NCBI GenBank assembly: GCA_946811695.1
Contig: OX328123.1
Coordinates: 18,604,610-18,668,609 of the forward strand
Source of the DNA: Gonocerus acuteangulatus
Lineage: Eukaryota; Arthropoda; Insecta; Hemiptera; Coreidae
Length of the DNA: 64,000 bases
Reading direction: 5' to 3'
Below are positions 58,331 to 64,000 of this stretch, piece after piece; the stretch's first letter is position 1, and every line of letters starts with the position of its first letter. The notes under the pieces were generated by a model. The model saw only the letters and a list, made by a program, of their open reading frames with translations. It had not been told where the DNA came from and did not search any database. The position numbers were made by a program, and so were the translations under genes.

Positions 58331-59323
58331 ATTAGGTTAGCTTTGTATCAGATAGCCTGTGCTGTGCTTGGAAGCGAAGCTTTTCTATGTTTATATATTT
58401 TTTTAGATTTTATTTGAATTCATTCAATTTATAATGAAAATAAAAGCCATTTTCATTTTATTGCATCGCTTAATAACTCGATTTATGATACATAAACAAA
58501 AAAAAAAAATTTTTTTTATTCCTTATAAGTTGAAAATCTCTACGACCTTTCCGGATAACCCAATATTTAGTAATTTAGTACATCTTATACACACATTTAC
58601 ATATTTTGGTATATCGCATTTTTTCCCGTCCACTAAGTTCTTCGCTTGAAAACATTCACAACCATAACACCTCTGATCACGTATTATTTCATGAGTGTGT
58701 TCCAATTATAATACATATAGTACATGTTTTTTGGAAAGTACGGAGAGGAATTAAAATTTGTCTTTGAATGGTCTTTGATTTGATAAGGATCAAAATCACA
58801 AGTACAAATCGAAAGTTTACTTTCATAGTAGGTCAATGTTTGTATTGATTAATGTTAACAGAGATAACCCTCATAGCATGAGGAAGAGGTTATATGAATT
58901 GGTTTAGTCTAACGTTATATAAGAATAAAGATCTTTTAGCCATACTCTATGTATTGAAATATTTATAAATATAATATAACATACCCTATTGGACCTAAAA
59001 ATACGTTAAATATTATTGTAACAAAATACAATAATCAGGAATAATTACGAATTACGAACAAATTGATTATTTATTTAGAAAACTATTTATTCAAAAAGGT
59101 CTTTCTGATTTTTAATGCGCGTGACAACAAATTATTATTGATTCTAAATTTTAACGAGAACTTAGATTTTCACGCCCCGATATTAATTAACTTAATTAGC
59201 ATGTAATTTACGACATAAAGAAATAATGACGAAACACTAAGAGAATGGTTCAAGGCATCTTTCAGTTTTTGCTTTCTTCCATAAATATTTTGTGAGAGCG
59301 GAATTCTTGATCATGCAACCAAT
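58331..59323. other. No gene seen
   Basis: AT-rich DNA without recognisable coding, RNA or repeats. Confidence 0.35.
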
Positions 59324-59407
59324 CTAATAAATGCTTTCCACTATAATTTGCATTTGATCCTCTCCTCAGCCATCTTTATTTATTAGCTAATTAAATTTTA
59401 TCACATT

Positions 59408-59436
59408 GACGTTTCGGCCTCAGGGCCATCCTCATA
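59408..59436 (-). ncRNA. Hammerhead-like motif, element B left arm
   Basis: Minus strand: TATGAGGAT, stem GGCC/GGCC closed by CTGA, then GAAACGTC. The strictly conserved C3 of CUGANGA reads A, so self-cleavage is doubtful. Confidence 0.6.
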
Positions 59437-59888
59437 AAAGTTCATTCATATGTCCACATATTGTTAACCCTATTTCAACAAGGGCTTGTCATCAATTGTA
59501 ATCTTGAAGCTGCTAACCTTTAAATTTTAGTTACATTTTACATAGCACCATTTGACTTAGTTTGTCACATCTTCTATAACTAAAATACTTTACATTTTTC
59601 TAACATTTAAGCTACAACTTTACATTTAAGCTACAACTTTACATTTAAGCTTCACAGAGAGTGAAAATAGAAAATGGTGAAATGTTGTGGCCACATGGTC
59701 TGTTGTAGCTTAAATGTTTAGATAAATGTAAAGTTACAGTTTTAGTTACAGAAGATGTGATAAACTAAGTCAAATGGTGCTATGTAAAATGTAACTAAAA
59801 TTTAAAGGTTAGCAGCTTCAAGATTACATTTGATGACAAGACCTTGTTGAAATAGGGTTAATAATATGTGAACATATGAATGAAGTTT

Positions 59889-59917
59889 TATGAGGATGGC
59901 CCTGAGGCCGAAACGTC
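59889..59917 (+). ncRNA. Hammerhead-like motif, element B right arm
   Basis: Inverted copy of 59408-59436 with the same A at the C3 position and an intact GAAACGTC. Confidence 0.6.
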
Positions 59918-60249
59918 AATGTGATAAAATTTAATTAGATGATAAATAAAGATGGCTGAGGAGAGGATCAAATGTAAATTATAGTGCAAATAATTTAAGC
60001 CTCGGAAATCCCTGTGGATAATCCTTAACATGTCAACTAATAAATGCTTTTTATTATCCAAACGAAAGTGACTTTGTCGTTATTAATTTTTTTTTCTTAT
60101 TAAGTGAAATATGGATATCATGGGATTTTGTTCTATCTGACATTTAGAGAAAGTATTTTCTTATTAAAAGTATATTACACTTTTAATTACTTTATTTTCC
60201 CATTTATTAACTTAATTGCTCATTACAGCTATAAGGGGAGTCCCAATTT

Positions 60250-60770
60250 TAATATATAAAACACCTAAAAAAACTAACGTTGAAAAGAAGAGGCCAAGTT
60301 CCGGGCCCCTCGCAAAAACAGTTTGCCTATCAAAGTTATGATATCATAGTATTATGCCAAGTTTTAGGCTCTTAATACCATTTCAAGAACCTAATAATAC
60401 CCTCTCACTTATTTTTGCATTTCAAATTAGGCAAGTTTTCGTTAAATGATGTCCCTTTTAACTTAAATAGAGTTCGTACAAACCTGATCGTTTTAAGTCT
60501 CGAGAAAGTTTTTAATAACCCTGAATCCTTACCCTCAGGGCCGGAATCATTAAATGCCAGAAATTTTAAAATAAATTCGATCGTTATAGCCGCCGTCATT
60601 TTGCGAAATCTAGCCAAGTTGGAAATGCACAAATATGTGAGAGGATATTACTATGTTCTTTACAAGGTACTTAACTCGGCCCAAAACTATGATACCTTAA
60701 CTTTTACAGGTAAACATTCTTTACAGGGGCCTGGAACTTCTTTTTCTATATCGTTAGTCTTTTGAAGGGA
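60250..60770. mobile_element. Old palindromic foldback element
   Basis: Arms of about 190 bases (60290-60480 and 60580-60750) are diverged inverted copies (GAGGCCAAGTTCCGGGCC against GGGGCCTGGAACTTCTT; ACCCTCTCACTTATTTTTGC against its diverged complement). It relates to the young palindrome at 9328. Open frames on both strands here arise from the inverted symmetry. Confidence 0.65.
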
Positions 60771-61240
60771 TACCAATACTTTTTGTATGTGAATTTAGAG
60801 TTGGCGCCGTCGACGTGTCATTTGATACCCCACTTGATTGGATTTGGATGGTAAAAATCAAACCCCCCCCCATGGGGTGGCGTCAATCATCAATTTTTCG
60901 GGGGTTTCGATTTTTTCAAAGGTCTATGATCCTGTCAAATTTCAAGTTTTAAGCCTGCCAGGAAGTACCTTATAATTTTGAGGGTGAATGAGTCACAAAA
61001 TGCTGAATTTTTAAATTCTCTAGTTTCAAGATAGATCAAAGTTCAACGCTCAACCTCTTAGGACCTTTTATATACTATACCAACTATGAGCTGTTAACAT
61101 TATAATACTCTTATCACTGATAGAACCACATTTTTTGGGGTGTGAAAAACCGATCGTTTTTGTTCGTGTAAAAATACCCACGGTTGTATTTGCTGGAAAT
61201 TGGTCTAGCGCTCTTCCGTGAACTCAGATCTCAAATAATT
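60771..61240. repeat. Dispersed non-coding repeat
   Basis: TGTCATTTGATACCCCACTT corresponds to the complement of GTGGGGTATCAAATGAATTG at 8163. C-rich run near 60865. No coding. Confidence 0.4.
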
Positions 61241-61666
61241 GTATGTTTTTCATGTTTATGTCAATAGATCTTTGTTGAGTGAGAATAATTACAATAAAAC
61301 CATAAAAATAAAAATGGAAATAATTAATTAGATAAGAATTCGAAAGAATTACATTACTTAATATTGAAGAATAAGTCTATTAATTTAGTATTTTTTTTTA
61401 TAACATCATATTCATATAAAAATACCTAGAAGAGGGGAAATTATTCTTTTACAGCAGATTATAATTGAGAGACATACTTACAGACATAGATTATAATATA
61501 CAGACTTAGTTTTCATTGCTACATCAGAACGCTATCAGAAGCGCCTTCTATTCTTGTCGATACTCAACAATCAATACAAGATATTTGACTGTTTATTGAT
61601 GGGCATCCGCTACGATTAATTACACATACTTCCAATAATAAACACAAATATGCCATTGGAATTATA

Positions 61667-61667
<1 letters not shown>

Positions 61668-61745
<78 letters not shown>

Positions 61746-61805
61746 TCGGGTAGAGGTAATTTCTGAAACTGTATTGTGTGCGCTTGAAATCTCCCTTTTC
61801 TTTAA

Positions 61806-61856
<51 letters not shown>
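61668..61856. repeat. (CA)n(TA)n and (TA)n microsatellites
   Basis: CA tract 61670-61701 running into TA 61702-61742, and a second TA tract 61810-61856 at the left edge of element C. Confidence 0.9.
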
Positions 61857-61860
<4 letters not shown>

Positions 61861-61977
61861 TCATGTGAAAGATGACCCGATATATATTTTCCACTTTTTC
61901 TTGTTTGTTTTTCTGGCAGGGGGTCGATAAAGCAGTACACTCTTTGTTCACATTAACTGCTTTATTTGTTATGTTTC

Positions 61978-62017
61978 GCCCGACATGTTTCGTGCCTTTT
62001 CGCACCTCTTCAGGGGC
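61978..62017 (-). ncRNA. Hammerhead ribozyme, element C left arm
   Basis: Minus strand: GCCC, CTGAAGA, a G, stem GTGC/GCAC with loop GAAAAG, GAAACATGTC, GGGC. All core positions are present, stem III is AC/GT with a two-base loop, and stem I is GCCC/GGGC. Type I architecture; predicted cleavage after GUC. Confidence 0.85.
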
Positions 62018-62287
62018 TTTCCTATGTAACAATATTTTTTGTAAATCCTAAACTTTAAATTGCTTACACTAATACACATATCCTGTCCCTAAACAATTTA
62101 CATCTCAACATATGATATTTTAACTTAATCTTAATCCTACCTTATCAAGAAGTCCTTTCGTCATGTTGTCTAGCTTGAGTCAGGCGTAGTACTGAAAAGT
62201 CATCTGTGGTAATTAATATGGCTGTTTGTATCGATTCTTTAGCTATTTTCATGGTATCGATTATTGGTGAAATTTGTTTTGTGAGGT

Positions 62288-62735
62288 TTAATTTATTATA
62301 CTATGGAAAATTTGGTGCACATTCTTTAAATCTGTTTTTTTATTTATGGCAGTGTTGGAATTTTTAATTATGTAAATATTTTCTTTGATTTTTCTTTTTA
62401 AAGTGTTCCTCTCTTTATTTAAAATGTGAACGTCCTTAAAGTTAAAGTTATGTTTTAAAGTTAGTGCGTGTTCTGTCAATGTTGTCCTGTTTTCGTTTGT
62501 GTCTATGCTTTTTGCGTGTTGCACGATTCTCTTTTGCAATAGCTGTGCCGATTCCCCAATGTAGCATGCGTTGCAATCGTTACATCGAATTTTGTATATA
62601 TTGTTCTTTGTACTTGTTGGTTTAATTTTGTCTTTAATATTGCTAAAACTATTTTCTATTTTGTTACCATATTTCCAACTTATTTTACCTACGTCTTTAC
62701 ATATTTGTTTAAGTCTATTGGCTATTGAAGGATGG
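62288..62735 (-). pseudogene. Penelope-like GIY-YIG endonuclease domain (partial)
   Basis: A continuous minus-strand frame of ~149 codons to TAA. It opens PSIANRLKQICKDVGKISWK and then shows the endonuclease signature IYKIRCNDCNACYIGES, LLQKRIVQHAKSID (catalytic Tyr, Arg, His) and HALTLKHNFNFKDVHIL. The Cys pair before CYIG is typical of Penelope-like elements. In such elements this domain is C-terminal to the reverse transcriptase, here lost at the inverted junction near 62736. No start codon belongs to it. Confidence 0.9.
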
Positions 62736-63097
62736 ATATTTACATAATTAAAAATTCCAACACTGCCATAAATAAAAAAACAGATTTAAAGAATGTGCAC
62801 CAAATTTTCCATAGTATAATAAATTAAACCTCACAAAACAAATTTCACCAATAATCGATACCATGAAAATAGCTAAAGAATCGATACAAACAGCCATATT
62901 AATTACCACAGATGACTTTTCAGTACTACGCCTGACTCAAGCTAGACAACATGAGGAGAGGACTTCTTGATAAGGTAGGATTAAGATTAAGTTAAAATAT
63001 TATATGTTGAGATGTAAATTGTTTAGGGACAGGATATGTGTATTAGTGTAAGCAATTTAAAGTTTAGGATTTACAAAAAATATTGTTACATAGGAAA

Positions 63098-63137
63098 GCC
63101 CCTGAAGAGGTGCGAAAAGGCACGAAACATGTCGGGC
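63098..63137 (+). ncRNA. Hammerhead ribozyme, element C right arm
   Basis: Exact inverted copy of 61978-62017: GCCC, CTGAAGA, stem GTGC/GCAC, GAAACATGTC, GGGC. Confidence 0.85.
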
Positions 63138-63224
63138 GAAACATAACAAATAAAGCAGTTAATGTGAACAAAGAGTGTACTTCTTTATCGACCCCCTGCC
63201 AGAAAAACAAACAAGAAAAAGTGG

Positions 63225-63281
<57 letters not shown>

Positions 63282-63327
63282 CTAGCTTCTTAAATGACAC
63301 TAGAAATAAGAACGTTATGGATACGTT

Positions 63328-63494
63328 CTAAGGGTGCGTTTACACTAGGATAGTTATTTCAGAGAGAAATTCTGACTAATGTAAACCATGTAAAATTTAT
63401 GTCTGACATAAATTCTACACGGTTTACATTAATCAGAATTTCTCTCTGATATAAATATCCTGCAATAATTATCCTAGTGTAAACGCGCCCTAAG
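63328..63494. mobile_element. 167-bp palindromic MITE
   Basis: Ends CTAAGGGTGCGTTTACACTA and TAGTGTAAACGCGCCCTTAG-type complement. The inner arms (GTTTACATTA and complement) are also inverted. Non-autonomous; family not assigned. Confidence 0.8.
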
Positions 63495-63554
63495 ATGATG
63501 CATCGAACGTTTCTTTTTTTTTTTTTGTAGTTTATTTAAAAAATGTTGGGGCGA

Positions 63555-63792
63555 GTTGGGTGGATTTAGCCTCCCTGACCGTGCCTCGGCCAACCCAGCC
63601 CTTAAATAATTTATTAATGGGTACTTTGGTGCTAATGACTTTAGCAGTCAAAGCAGCAAGGGAAAAATCAGGCGGTCGAAGCATAGTAGTGACCACACTA
63701 TCTCCCTAGTGTGCCGTATGGTCATGAATCAGATACGTCCATAGTATCTGCCCCGCAGGGCTCTCGTCCCTATTACATGGCTGATTTTTTTA
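63555..63792 (+). mobile_element. SINE, 5'-truncated copy (family of 16695)
   Basis: Matches the 16695 element from GCCTCC(C/T)TGACCGT through AGTGTGCCGTATGGTCATG to a GCTGATTTTTTT end; the tRNA head is missing. Confidence 0.8.
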
Positions 63793-64000
63793 ATTTTAAA
63801 CAATATTATTTGAAACTGCCTTACGGTAAAACTCGCGAATATGACTTTTTGCACATGTTTCTAGCGCAATCTTGGCCAATAGACTATTGCTGTAAAACAA
63901 ATTATATTCGACATCATACAGAGATTTATTTCCTATATCTTAGAACTTGCTAAGTATAACAAGATTACAGGCAACTGTTTATTGTATGTTTTACAAAGAC

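Larger units (their letters stand above)
59338..60036. mobile_element. Penelope-derived palindromic element B with hammerhead motifs
   Basis: Almost the whole element is one inverted repeat (arms about 59340-59640 and 59690-59990; TTTGATCCTCTCCTCAGCC and its complement). There is no coding frame. CTAATAAATGCTTT occurs at 59324-59337 and 60037-60050, a 14-base target duplication. Each arm carries a hammerhead-like core. A triplet of ~19-base repeats (ACATTTAAGCTACAACTTT) lies near the centre. Confidence 0.75.
61885..63230 (-). mobile_element. Penelope-like element C with inverted pLTR arms
   Basis: Arms 61885-62380 and 62736-63230 are nearly identical inverted copies (~495 bases). Each contains the end of the endonuclease frame, a 3' region and a complete hammerhead. 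The middle is the upstream part of the GIY-YIG frame. No reverse transcriptase remains, so it is 5' truncated. (TA)n tracts border both outer ends. Confidence 0.85.

Noticed and set aside
60405..60765. Overlapping frames of 116 and 75 codons on both strands
   Set aside because: They reflect the inverted symmetry of an old palindrome.
63064..63331. Frames of ~80 codons on both strands
   Set aside because: They cover the hammerhead arm and TA repeats of element C.

Overview
This window looks like AT-rich arthropod nuclear DNA, most likely from an insect. It has two spliced host genes, many (TA)n microsatellites, mariner, Penelope-like, RNase H-bearing LINE and errantivirus-type envelope remnants, and SINEs derived from tRNA and 5S rRNA. 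There are no operons or ribosome binding sites. Most long open frames are repeat-driven or antisense shadows. Everything here was read by eye, with no alignments or searches.

Host genes. (1) A three-exon microsomal glutathione S-transferase 1 gene (MGST1, MAPEG family) lies on the plus strand at 28614-38488. Its exons join to exactly 154 codons plus stop. (2) A gene of at least seven exons lies on the minus strand at 18418-26960. All of its splice phases agree, it ends in a stop, and a polyadenylation signal follows 30 bases on. It encodes about 317 or more residues, and I do not recognise the protein. The two genes point away from each other across about 28.3-28.6 kb, so they may share a promoter region. 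A further terminal-type coding exon (33052-33224, minus) lies inside MGST1 intron 1.

Layout. 1-6 kb: a hAT/CGGBP1-like relic, SINE pieces, a 256-bp MITE, a 41-bp minisatellite, and a LINE RNase H relic split by an 842-bp inverted-repeat element. 6-13 kb: a second MITE copy, a 49-bp minisatellite, a 737-bp near-perfect palindrome, a Penelope-derived palindrome with hammerhead ribozyme motifs, and a 426-bp MITE. 13-18 kb: a LINE 3' end, a dispersed element that recurs at 47-49 kb, a 5S-headed SINE and a full tRNA-type SINE. 18-28 kb: the unknown gene, its introns full of repeats. 28-39 kb: MGST1, with a 2.4-kb transposon of an unclassified type in intron 1. 39-55 kb: an inverted duplication of [LINE tail, envelope relic, mariner], with nested insertions and an I-type LINE between its arms. 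55-64 kb: LINE tails, two more hammerhead-bearing Penelope structures (one with a GIY-YIG endonuclease frame), old palindromes, a MITE and SINE copies.

The most notable signals are: three Penelope-related families, each with an inverted pair of hammerhead ribozyme motifs (two bounded by exact 13- and 14-base target duplications), plus a fourth relic; SINEs with tRNA and 5S heads that share a central module and a tail; the unrecognised split gene; and the intronic transposon with ~600-bp inverted repeats.
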